A DNA stretch of 34,092 bases from Zetaproteobacteria bacterium CG1_02_53_45. Its GTDB lineage: Bacteria; Pseudomonadota; Zetaproteobacteria; Mariprofundales; Mariprofundaceae. Below the pieces are notes generated by a model. The model worked only from the letters and a program-made list of their open reading frames with translations, searched no databases and was not told where the DNA came from. Positions 19,450-28,316 of the stretch are shown here, piece after piece. Within the stretch, counting starts at the first letter, position 1. Each line of letters opens with the position of its first letter. Location: assembly GCA_001871925.1 (NCBI GenBank), contig MNWZ01000108.1, forward strand, positions 1-34,092. The letters run 5' to 3'. The position numbers were made by a program, and so were the translations under genes.

Positions 19450-19883
19450 TCGGCTTGCTTGGCGTCACTAAGATAAAACGAGAGGCACTGTCTCCCGTTT
19501 TGAGACTGCGATATGTATATGTGGCGAATAAGCTTGCGATAGTGTGTCCAGCTCAATTCGGTACGCACTGCGTTCCGAATTGGGAAGCTCAGATAAAATG
19601 CACGCATATTGCGAAGATTTCGAACGTCAAAACCTTTACCGAACTGCTCCGTCAGTCTGTTGGAAAGCTCCTGCAGCTTCTGCTTGCCATAGGCTGCGCG
19701 GCTGTTGCCCTGTTGTTCATGTTCGACAATCAGGCAGCCGATTTGCCAATAACTTTGCACCATGGCCTGATTGACAGCCTGCCGCACATGTTGGTGCGCC
19801 TGCTGGATGACTGTTGCGATGTCCTGATAAAGCAGTTGCATATCATCAGAAGGCGGCTGAATGATGTTCTCCGGATTGCTCAA
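19446..19883 (-). pseudogene. Truncated DUF1016/YhcG N-terminal domain (C-terminal nuclease domain missing)
   Basis: 145 aa; IATVIQQAHQHVRQAVNQAMVQSYWQIGCLIVEHEQQGNSRAAYGKQKLQELSNRLTEQFGKGFDVRNLRNMRAFYLSFP...RTELSWTHYR is the DUF1016_N signature; stops where family members continue to a PDDEXK domain. Confidence 0.8.
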
Positions 19884-21336
19884 GCCACACCTCCTGTCCC
19901 TGAACTGATTTTAGGCGCTTTGCCTCCAGCAGCTCGGGCGCAATCGCTTGCTCCAGCGCATCGGCGAGCAGGTCGAGGCTGGTCATGACCCGATGTGCGT
20001 GATCTTCGTCTGACTCTGTCGTCAGGCCCATTTCGGCAAGCCAAACCCTACGAAACTGGCCTGAGGCAAACAGCCCGTGCAGGTAGGTGCCCAGTACCAG
20101 CCCGTCATCGGAGCGATGGGAGAATGGAAACAGGGTTGCATCGGGGTGGTCATCGCCGTAGTGGATTTCATAACCAGTGACCGGCACCTGTTCCGGCCAG
20201 CAGGCCAGGGTCTCAATACGCTTCAATGTTTTCTCAGGCTGCATGCGGGTGGTGATATCGAGCCAGCCGAGCCCCGAAATCGAATCACTATGTTCGACAC
20301 CTGTCTTATCCATGACCTCTTTGCCCAGCATCTGCATGCCGCCGCAGATACCGAGAATTTTACCCCCGTAACGCAGATGTTTTTGCAGGGCTGCTACAAA
20401 CCCATGTTCATGAAGCCAGTCCAGGTCGGCAGCCACATGCTTTGAGCCGGGTAAAATGACCAGATCGGCGGGTTGCAGCTGGTCGGGGCGGTTGATCAGG
20501 CGCAGCGAAACGGACGGCTCATCAAACAGCGGATCGAGATCATCAATATTGCTCAAACAGGGGTAGGCGATAACAGCAATGTTAAAACCGTCAGGCGCTG
20601 GATGCGCGTATCCCGTGGCCAGTCGATAGGGCGCATCCTCTTCAGGCAGATGCAGCGGCAGCCAGGGCACCACACCGGCAACCTTCTTGCCGCTCTGTCT
20701 CTCCAGCCATGTCAGACCATCTTCAAGCAGGGCCAGATGACCGCGGAAGCGGTTAATCAGCAGCGCTTTGACTCTTGCCCGTTCTGAATCCGAAAAAATA
20801 TTCAATGTGCCGGTCAGTGATGCGAAGACACCGCCGCAGTCAATATCGCCAACCAGCCAGACGGGTATATCCGCTGCCTCGGCAAAGCCCATATTGGCGA
20901 TGTCACCGGCGCGCAGGTTCGGCTCGGCGGGCGAACCTGCCCCTTCAACCAGCACCACATCATATTGTGTCTGCAGGATGCTGAATGATTCAAGCACTGT
21001 TTCCAGCCATTGCTGGCGTTCTTCGCGAAAACGGGCTGATCTGAGTGTGCCGACCACTTTTCCTCGCACCACCAGCCGGGCCGTTCCGTGTGCTTCCGGC
21101 TTGAGCAGCACCGGATTCATATGCACGCTCGGCTCGATGCCGCAGGCAAAGGCCTGCAAGGCCTGCGCGCGGCCGATCTCGCCGCCATCAATGGTGACAG
21201 CTGCATTGTTGCTCATGTTCTGCGGCTTGAACGGAGCGACAGATACGCCATTGCGCTCCAGCAGCCTGCACAGCCCTGCGACCAGTACCGATTTGCCTAC
21301 ACCCGATGCTGTGCCCTGAATCATCAGTGCCTTCAT
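19846..21336 (-). CDS. cobQ: Cobyric acid synthase CobQ/CbiP
   Basis: MKALMIQGTASGVGKSVLVAGLCRLL...APFKPQNMSNNAAVT...ILGICGGMQMLGKEV (amidotransferase triad Cys). Confidence 0.95.
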   Translation of the reverse strand: MKALMIQGTASGVGKSVLVAGLCRLLERNGVSVAPFKPQNMSNNAAVTIDGGEIGRAQALQAFACGIEPSVHMNPVLLKPEAHGTARLVVRGKVVGTLRSARFREERQQWLETVLESFSILQTQYDVVLVEGAGSPAEPNLRAGDIANMGFAEAADIPVWLVGDIDCGGVFASLTGTLNIFSDSERARVKALLINRFRGHLALLEDGLTWLERQSGKKVAGVVPWLPLHLPEEDAPYRLATGYAHPAPDGFNIAVIAYPCLSNIDDLDPLFDEPSVSLRLINRPDQLQPADLVILPGSKHVAADLDWLHEHGFVAALQKHLRYGGKILGICGGMQMLGKEVMDKTGVEHSDSISGLGWLDITTRMQPEKTLKRIETLACWPEQVPVTGYEIHYGDDHPDATLFPFSHRSDDGLVLGTYLHGLFASGQFRRVWLAEMGLTTESDEDHAHRVMTSLDLLADALEQAIAPELLEAKRLKSVQGQEVWLEQSGEHHSAAF

Positions 21337-21434
21337 TACTGGACTTTGGATTTGAATTTTAGCCTCACTTATAGTCCTGCACTGGTTGCCTCTTTCTTGA
21401 ATCCTTTCTTAAAAGCATCGATTCTTTCTTAAAT

Positions 21435-23096
21435 TCAGTCGGTTAATTTCCACTCGGGAGAGCTTTTTGAAGCAGTATTGCGGATCACATCATGCATGCG
21501 CAACTTACTGATAATATTGCCGACTTTGTTTTTCTTTTGTGACTCGTCGAGTGCGCTGCTGATCTTGTCCAGCAACAATGCATCAATATCCTTTCTTGAT
21601 GCACTGCCGAACTTTCTTAAATAATCTGTAATTAACTTTGCGTAGTAGTCATCATCTTGTGCCCTGGTCCGGATATAATCAACTTTTCTGGCCGTGGCTT
21701 TGGCGACCGGTACAGAGACATGAAGGTTGGGCTTGCGCCCTTCGATCAGACCATCGCGTCGCAGCCGCTTGATCATAGCATCGGTCAGCGGCAGCCGTTT
21801 TTGAACGCGATCGAGGGCAATAATTTCGTCCAGTGGCAGGTTGGTTTTCTGAATCAGTAATCGGCTGTATGCAGGGTCAACCACGCCACCGTACAATGTC
21901 ATCTTCACTGCATTGGCTTCACTAAAGTCGTAATCAGGCATTGGAAAATAACGGCGGGCTTGACCAATATGAATGGAATGGATGCCATAGCCCATGGTGT
22001 CGATCATATTTAATTCAGCCATAGCCTGGGCCAGAAATGGATTGCGATAGCGGCGCGGTGTTTTGTTGCCGGCAATATAATCATCAGGCCGGCCCTCAAA
22101 AAATGCGCCTTCATTTTCAAAAATCAGACGATCCGGTAACTCTGTTACAATGATGCGTCCATTTCGGGTAAAGTCCTGATGAGCAATGCAGTTGTGCAGG
22201 GCTTCCAAAACGATTCGTTGATCATACTTGGAAACCTCAATAGTCAGCAGTTGGTCATCAGGCAATATGCGCAGCTGTATATTCCGTATCTTTTGATACA
22301 GGACAGTTGTGTTAAGCAGAAAAGGCGGACCGAAATGTTCGTAAGCCCGCTCCGGGCCTTCGAGCTTCCAGGTCATTTGCGCTGGATGTGGCGACAACAG
22401 ATATGTGGACTCAGGCTTGCCAAGCAACAAGAGCGTCGTGCGTGTTATCTGGCCACTCTGGGTTAGTCTGGCGCGATCCAGAAAAGATTCCAAAGGCCAA
22501 TCTATGACCTCTTCTTCCGGAAACCGATTTGAATACTTCCGTGCGTATGACTCGCGAGCTTTTTGCAACGCCTGTTCATCCAGATCCTTCGCAGCAGCTC
22601 CAGAAACCACTTGTGCGGACCAGTCGCTGGACATCGTCTGTTGGCGAATTTCATCTTGCTTGTCGAGCCCAAGGCTTCCAAGGCTTTCGCCGGAACGCGC
22701 GTAGTAATGCCCTTTCCATGCAATCGGCATTCCACGCGGAGTCGCAGGAATCTCAAACAGAACAACGCGACCATCAGGATGCTTGAGTTCATAGATATTA
22801 CGAAAGGTAATACTGGGCTCGGTGTTATCGGCAATTTGCAGCTTTGTACTTTGCAGACGTTCCTGGTCTGAACGATACGCGGAGCCAATTACCTGCCTGC
22901 TTTTATTGTCCACACCAAAGATCAGCCATGCCCTGTCCAATTCTCGCAAATTGGCTTCATTGGACATGGCTGAAAAATAGCGTCCGATCTTGTCTGTAGC
23001 GTAGTCGTTGCCGGCCTGCTTAAACTCCACCACCTCATTTTCCCAGGTGGCAATGAGGCTGTTCAGCAGTGAGAGCAGTTCATGTTGTTTCACCAT
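21435..23096 (-). CDS. AlbA_2/Schlafen-like DNA-binding domain protein with HATPase_c_4-like and winged-helix regions
   Basis: NEVVEFKQAGNDYATDKIGRYFSAMSNEANLRELDRAWLIFGVDNKSRQVIGSAYR (AlbA_2); ALHNCIAHQDFTRNGRIIVTELPDRLIFENEGAFF (HATPase_c_4-like). Start at 23096 has GGAGGTGT RBS. Confidence 0.82.
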   Translation of the reverse strand: MVKQHELLSLLNSLIATWENEVVEFKQAGNDYATDKIGRYFSAMSNEANLRELDRAWLIFGVDNKSRQVIGSAYRSDQERLQSTKLQIADNTEPSITFRNIYELKHPDGRVVLFEIPATPRGMPIAWKGHYYARSGESLGSLGLDKQDEIRQQTMSSDWSAQVVSGAAAKDLDEQALQKARESYARKYSNRFPEEEVIDWPLESFLDRARLTQSGQITRTTLLLLGKPESTYLLSPHPAQMTWKLEGPERAYEHFGPPFLLNTTVLYQKIRNIQLRILPDDQLLTIEVSKYDQRIVLEALHNCIAHQDFTRNGRIIVTELPDRLIFENEGAFFEGRPDDYIAGNKTPRRYRNPFLAQAMAELNMIDTMGYGIHSIHIGQARRYFPMPDYDFSEANAVKMTLYGGVVDPAYSRLLIQKTNLPLDEIIALDRVQKRLPLTDAMIKRLRRDGLIEGRKPNLHVSVPVAKATARKVDYIRTRAQDDDYYAKLITDYLRKFGSASRKDIDALLLDKISSALDESQKKNKVGNIISKLRMHDVIRNTASKSSPEWKLTD

Positions 23097-23132
23097 ACAC
23101 CTCCGGGCAAGTTGAATTCGACTCGACAAAGA

Positions 23133-24317
23133 TTACAGCATTAGCGCATTGATAGCTGCCTGCACATGTGAAAATGCAATCCGCTCCTGCTCAAGGCGAA
23201 CCTGTTCACACAGAACATTGCTACGCATATCATGGTAGAGCGATGCTTCATCCGCAGTCAGGCGAGGTAGATCCCGATGCTCCTGGGCCGGCTCTCGACC
23301 CCATAATGCGCGATGCGTCATCAGGGTCTGCCGATCCATCAGCAGCGACTGAGCGTGCGGAAAACGGGCGCGCAACTGATCCAGAATGGCAAAGCCATGG
23401 GTATCGATATCGCCCCAGTAAAAGAGATCGCAATCAGCCAGCCATACCGCCTGCGCCAGGGCATCAAAGCCATAGCCTGAACCGAAAATAATCAGACTAT
23501 CCGGCACATCGGGGAAGGCCAGGTAATTGATCTCATTCTCGGTGATAAAGACCCGCCGGACAGGGGGCACCATTGCGGTAAAGCTTGCTGCAGTCAGGCT
23601 GACATCCTGATCGCCAGCTGAACAGAGCCAGCGGATAGCCTCATCCAGCGGTCGCATGCGAACAAGCAACGGCTTATCCAGAAATCCATAGCGACGAGCG
23701 AATCCGCTTGTCCCGGTAAACTGCTGATTTACTGCCGTTTCCGGCAGCACAAGATCGAACAGTTCGGCCAGCACACCGCGATGGCGCTCAATAAACTTGC
23801 TATCCAGTCCCGCTGCATCGATCTGTCGCACATAGATGCCCGGTTGCGGATTGGCCAGCATCCACGCCGTCATCGTTAGCAGTTGCGGCCACACCGTAGC
23901 CAGCTCCAGCGCTTTGAGCGGGCGTTTTGCCAGCCATTGGCAGAGCTGCGGCATCGCTGCGGCCGTTGTCTCACACATGCTGCGAAACAGGGCTAGCTCC
24001 CGTGACTTGCCGATCACGGCTGCCGCTTGCCCGGGTGATGCAAACAGCAATGCGCAGGGCAGTTCATTGCGCCCCAGGGTTCGATGACGAACCTCCCGCC
24101 ACTCCAGAGCCAAATCATGGCGTGCGGCCAGCTGCCTGATATCGGCTACCCACGCGCGCATGGCATCAAACTCATCGAGCATCACCCTGGCTGACGGCTG
24201 CTTCAGTGGCAGGCGTAGCGGAAATCGATCAGGTTCGAGTAGAGTCAGACAGAGCTCCCCCTGCTTCCAGAGTTGCAGCAGTTGCTGGCGTATCGACGCA
24301 GCGGTGACCCAGTTCAA
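23133..24317 (-). CDS. jetD: Wadjet JetD (DUF3322/DUF2220, TOPRIM-like nuclease)
   Basis: 394 aa; FITENEINYLAFPDVPDSLIIFGSGYGFDAL...DLFYWGDIDTHGFAILDQLRARFPHAQSLLMDRQTL; gene order after jetC. Confidence 0.88.
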   Translation of the reverse strand: MNWVTAASIRQQLLQLWKQGELCLTLLEPDRFPLRLPLKQPSARVMLDEFDAMRAWVADIRQLAARHDLALEWREVRHRTLGRNELPCALLFASPGQAAAVIGKSRELALFRSMCETTAAAMPQLCQWLAKRPLKALELATVWPQLLTMTAWMLANPQPGIYVRQIDAAGLDSKFIERHRGVLAELFDLVLPETAVNQQFTGTSGFARRYGFLDKPLLVRMRPLDEAIRWLCSAGDQDVSLTAASFTAMVPPVRRVFITENEINYLAFPDVPDSLIIFGSGYGFDALAQAVWLADCDLFYWGDIDTHGFAILDQLRARFPHAQSLLMDRQTLMTHRALWGREPAQEHRDLPRLTADEASLYHDMRSNVLCEQVRLEQERIAFSHVQAAINALML

Positions 24318-27300
24318 GTCAGCGTTCCTTCAAGTTTACGTTTCTCCTGGCGATATGCTTCGATCGTCAGGTTTCTCAAGCGTGATGTCTGGCCCGAATC
24401 ATTGGAGACAAAACCGACATGCTGCACATGCGGTTCAATGATATGGATCTTCTGCAACGGGGTGACAATCAGCAACTGCAATTTGAGCTGCTCAAACAGT
24501 TTCAAACCATATTCCGCCGAATCATCGGAGCCGCGCCCGAAAGCTTCATCAATCACCACAAAGCGGAAGGAGCGCGAGCGCACGGCATTCCATTCCAGTC
24601 CGAACTGATAGGCGAGACTGGCCGCCAGAATCGTATAAGCGAGTTTCTCCTTCTGGCCACCCGACTTGCCGCCGGAATCGGCATAGTGCTCATATTCTGT
24701 ATCATCTTCCCGCCAGCGTTCGGAGGCGGCAAAGCGAAACCAGTTACGCACATCGCTGACCTTGAGCATCCAGCGCTGATCGGCATCGGCCATGCCATCG
24801 CGGCCACGAAAGCGCTCGATAATCTGTTTGACCTGCAAAAATTTTGATTCTGAATACTGATCATCATCCGAACCGGTTACACTGCCTTCCGTGCAGGCGC
24901 GCAACTGCTGCTGAAACGATTGAATCTCCGCATCCACCGCAGCTTGTGCCAACAGTTTGATATAACGCCCCGGCACATAATCAATTTGCGTCAATGACTG
25001 ATTGATATGCTCGATGCGCTCCCTGATTTTTTCACTCTCATGGCGCAGCTGGCTCTGAAAATTGGCAATTTCACGAATGGTATTTTCATTGAGCAGCTCT
25101 TTGAAGCGCGCCTCAAAACGCGGCAGATCATCGGCGTTGAGACTCGCAAGCATGGCCCCGTACTCATGCGCCGAGCGCAAATCGACATCGACCTCCTGCG
25201 TCTCCAGCGCAAACTCCTTCTTGTAATCGCTCATGGCCTTGATGATGGCATCGCGCAGGCGGGCCAGCTTTTTATCCTCATTTTCAATTCGGGCCTGCAA
25301 CCAGTTCCGCAGTCGCTGCTCCTGTCCGTCGCATGACTCCACCGTCGGTTGCCCGGATTCGCCAAGGGCTTCACTGCTGTAGGCTTCCAGTTGGCCAAAA
25401 CAGGATTGATACTCCGCCTCACTCTCCGTGAGCAGAGCCTGCAAAACCGCATAATCATGCTGTGCCGCATCGCGCCGCTCTTCACGTCTGGCGCGGTCAT
25501 CATTGCGATCCTTCAGCAGTCGTTCACTCTCGGCCAGCTCCTGCAGAACCTGTTCGCGCTGGTCGCTGAGCAGGCGCAAACGATCGGATGCTGCCTCCAG
25601 CGCCTCTTTCTCTTGTTGCAGGCGGGCAATCTCCAGCGCCAGCGGCTGCCAGTCGATATCGCGGAAATCACGATACTCATCGAGTTTTCCGAGTGTCTCC
25701 AGCCGCTGTTGATGCGCTTTCAGCGTGCGTTGCAGTGCAGTCACCTGCGTTGCCAGTTCAGTCAGTCTCTGCTGCTGTTGCGTCGCTTCCTTTTGCAGCA
25801 GAGCGATCTTTTCCGCATTGCTCCAGCCAAGCACATAACGACTGCGATCATCAATAGGATGGCGGTCATCCTTCTCATGCCGACCGCCCTTCGCCTTGAT
25901 CTGGCCGGCACGGGTCAGGGCGCGATCCTCGCGCCGGAACTGCTCGGGTGTGTCACAGCAGGCGTAATCAAAGCGATGTGCCAGCTCCTGCTCCAGCCAG
26001 TCGGCAAAGGGGGAGTCGGGTTTAAGCTCAAGCTTGCGGGCCAGCGATTGCGGGTGCAGTTCGGGCAAGCTGTAACGGCTTGCTTCGCGCACGCGAAAAT
26101 AGACCATCCGACCTTTCAGGTGATGCTGATCCACCCATTCCGCCACCCGGGCGTAGTGTTGCTCGGGCACCAGCAGCGACAAGGCAAAATTGTGCAGCAG
26201 TCGTTCGGCTGCCCCTTGCCAGTCCCGCTCCTGCGCATGCACCTGAATCAACTCACCGGCAAACGGCATCTCCGCCTCGGCAAGAGCAAGCGCGTCACAC
26301 AAGCGCGTCCGAATCGCAATCTGTTGTTCACTGATATTGCTCTTCCTCCGCTTCAATCCCTCCAGTTCATGCGCCAGCAGATCATAATCGCGTTTCCCCT
26401 GCACCAGATCGACGCCTCTCTCCTGCAGCCGGTTCTGCGTTTCAGCCTCTGCTACATTCAGTGTCGAATGCAGCAGCTGCGCTTGTTGCCGACCGGCAAT
26501 AAAGGCGTCCACATCCGTTATCGCCGGCAGGTCAAGCAACTGCAGCAGTTCTGCGTAGCGTGTCGCGCGTTGCAGACAACGCTCTTTTTCACCTGACTTT
26601 TCGTGCATCTCTTCTTGCAGGCGGGCGATACGATCACCGCCCTGATCGGCAATGGCGCGCTCCAGCTGGCGCTCCTTTTGCCGCTCTGACTGCACTTTTT
26701 CTTCGAGCTGCATAATACGCTGCTGCAATCGCGCCAGCTCACCATCGAGTTTGCTGATCCGCTCGGCCAGCAATGCCGACTTGATACGAGCAAACCAGAC
26801 CTTGAGCGCCTCACGACAGGCGCGCAGCTGCACAACAGCCAGATCCAGATCGGCATGGCGCTGGCAATCGGCAACCAGTGGCGACAACAACGCCACCTGC
26901 CGCTTGGCTTTAAGCACAGCCTGATGGGCCCGGTTCAAATCATCAAAGTGTGCAATCAAGGCCTCAATGCGCGGGATAACATCAAACGGCTCAAGCATAT
27001 GACCACGCACGAACTCGGTCAGGTTGCCGATCGATTTCATCGATACGGTCTGATGAAACAGCTCCAACGCCTGATCGTTGTCGATGCCGAAGCGACGGCG
27101 GAAATGGCCACCATAGGGTGGGAATGCATCAAACAGGGCAACGCCTTCGCCTTTCAGGCGCTTGCGCAGTTGCAGCATATCACTGCCGAAGGCGCCGAAA
27201 TCATCGGCAATCGAGAGTTCGCGATCCGCTGCAATATAAAAGCGCTCGGGTTGACCCTGTGACTGGCGAAACCAGAACACCTGCGCCAGCGTCACGGTCT

Positions 27301-27691
27301 GATCGAAACCGGCATTGTGAAATACGCCGAGAATGACTGAATAGTGCGTGTGATCACGCAGCGCCACCGGCTTGGCACTGCCGATATGTTCGCTCTGTTC
27401 GGATTTATAATATCCCATGACATAAGAGCGCAGCGTACGCTCTTTCGCAGCCGCACCGGCGGCCTTGTTGTAGGCGATCCGGTGGGCCGGCACCAGTAGC
27501 GTGGTCACTGCATCCACCAGCGTTGATTTGCCCGATCCGATATCGCCGGTAAGCAGGGCATTTCTGCCATCAAGCTGAAAACGCCAGACCTTGCGATCAA
27601 AGGTGCCCCAGTTCAACACCTCCAGCCGCATCAGTCGGAAACCGGTCAGCGCATCATCACGCACAAATTCAAGTTCCAGACTACGATTCAT
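24314..27691 (-). CDS. jetC: Wadjet JetC (SMC/MukB/MksB-like ATPase)
   Basis: Walker A ALLTGDIGSGKSTLVDAVTTLL, long coiled coil, signature SGGKSGGQKEKLAY, Walker B FRFVVIDEAFGRGSDDSAEYGLKLF. ATG at 27691 overlaps the jetB stop (ATGA). Confidence 0.93.
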   Translation of the reverse strand: MNRSLELEFVRDDALTGFRLMRLEVLNWGTFDRKVWRFQLDGRNALLTGDIGSGKSTLVDAVTTLLVPAHRIAYNKAAGAAAKERTLRSYVMGYYKSEQSEHIGSAKPVALRDHTHYSVILGVFHNAGFDQTVTLAQVFWFRQSQGQPERFYIAADRELSIADDFGAFGSDMLQLRKRLKGEGVALFDAFPPYGGHFRRRFGIDNDQALELFHQTVSMKSIGNLTEFVRGHMLEPFDVIPRIEALIAHFDDLNRAHQAVLKAKRQVALLSPLVADCQRHADLDLAVVQLRACREALKVWFARIKSALLAERISKLDGELARLQQRIMQLEEKVQSERQKERQLERAIADQGGDRIARLQEEMHEKSGEKERCLQRATRYAELLQLLDLPAITDVDAFIAGRQQAQLLHSTLNVAEAETQNRLQERGVDLVQGKRDYDLLAHELEGLKRRKSNISEQQIAIRTRLCDALALAEAEMPFAGELIQVHAQERDWQGAAERLLHNFALSLLVPEQHYARVAEWVDQHHLKGRMVYFRVREASRYSLPELHPQSLARKLELKPDSPFADWLEQELAHRFDYACCDTPEQFRREDRALTRAGQIKAKGGRHEKDDRHPIDDRSRYVLGWSNAEKIALLQKEATQQQQRLTELATQVTALQRTLKAHQQRLETLGKLDEYRDFRDIDWQPLALEIARLQQEKEALEAASDRLRLLSDQREQVLQELAESERLLKDRNDDRARREERRDAAQHDYAVLQALLTESEAEYQSCFGQLEAYSSEALGESGQPTVESCDGQEQRLRNWLQARIENEDKKLARLRDAIIKAMSDYKKEFALETQEVDVDLRSAHEYGAMLASLNADDLPRFEARFKELLNENTIREIANFQSQLRHESEKIRERIEHINQSLTQIDYVPGRYIKLLAQAAVDAEIQSFQQQLRACTEGSVTGSDDDQYSESKFLQVKQIIERFRGRDGMADADQRWMLKVSDVRNWFRFAASERWREDDTEYEHYADSGGKSGGQKEKLAYTILAASLAYQFGLEWNAVRSRSFRFVVIDEAFGRGSDDSAEYGLKLFEQLKLQLLIVTPLQKIHIIEPHVQHVGFVSNDSGQTSRLRNLTIEAYRQEKRKLEGTLT

Positions 27692-28314
27692 AGCCCGTCG
27701 CCGGTTGCACATAGACGATTGCGATATTCGGCCAGACGCTGGTCAAAATCGGCCAGCCATTCGGCATCAACAAAGGCTTTGATAATGCGATGCAACTCGA
27801 TCATCTGTTCCTGCCCGTGCAGGCGGCGTACAAAGCCCATTTTGGCAATTTGATTGAGATGGCTCTCCACCTGATCGATCAGACGCACCTCATTGCTGCC
27901 TTCAGGCAGAAAGACGCGAATCATCTCCACCACCTCATCACGTGACAGAATCACCCTCAACTCGCCTCCTGTCGCATCGGATTCCGCCAGTTTCTTGCGT
28001 AGCAAAGCCAGTAACAGGCTCACCGGGAACGAGAGCTGGCGTCTGGCCACCAGGCGTGGCAATGCCACCTGCGCATCTTCATCGCTCGCATCCCGCGAAC
28101 GCAGAAATGCATACCCTTCCGCTTCATCTAGGATGAGTTCCAGCCCCAATACCGCCACATAATCGCGCACGGCGGCCTGCAAACAGAGCAGCATCTGCCA
28201 CAGGCGCGTATCCGCCTCACGATCTATCACTCCCTTAAGCAGCGTGATGACGACCGGTGAAAGCTGCGGCATGGCGGCAAATCCATGGCCCTGATCCAGT
28301 TCCAGTTCTCCCAT
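27688..28314 (-). CDS. jetB: Wadjet JetB (DUF4194, MksE-like)
   Basis: 208 aa; VITLLKGVIDREADTRLWQMLLCLQAAVRDYVAVLGLELILDEAEGYAFLR; located between jetA and jetC. Confidence 0.88.
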   Translation of the reverse strand: MGELELDQGHGFAAMPQLSPVVITLLKGVIDREADTRLWQMLLCLQAAVRDYVAVLGLELILDEAEGYAFLRSRDASDEDAQVALPRLVARRQLSFPVSLLLALLRKKLAESDATGGELRVILSRDEVVEMIRVFLPEGSNEVRLIDQVESHLNQIAKMGFVRRLHGQEQMIELHRIIKAFVDAEWLADFDQRLAEYRNRLCATGDGL

Positions 28315-28316
28315 CT

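Noticed and set aside
25349-26596. 415-aa + strand ORF
   Set aside because: Fully antisense to jetC coiled-coil coding sequence; no domain signature, typical frame shadow of a GC-biased gene.
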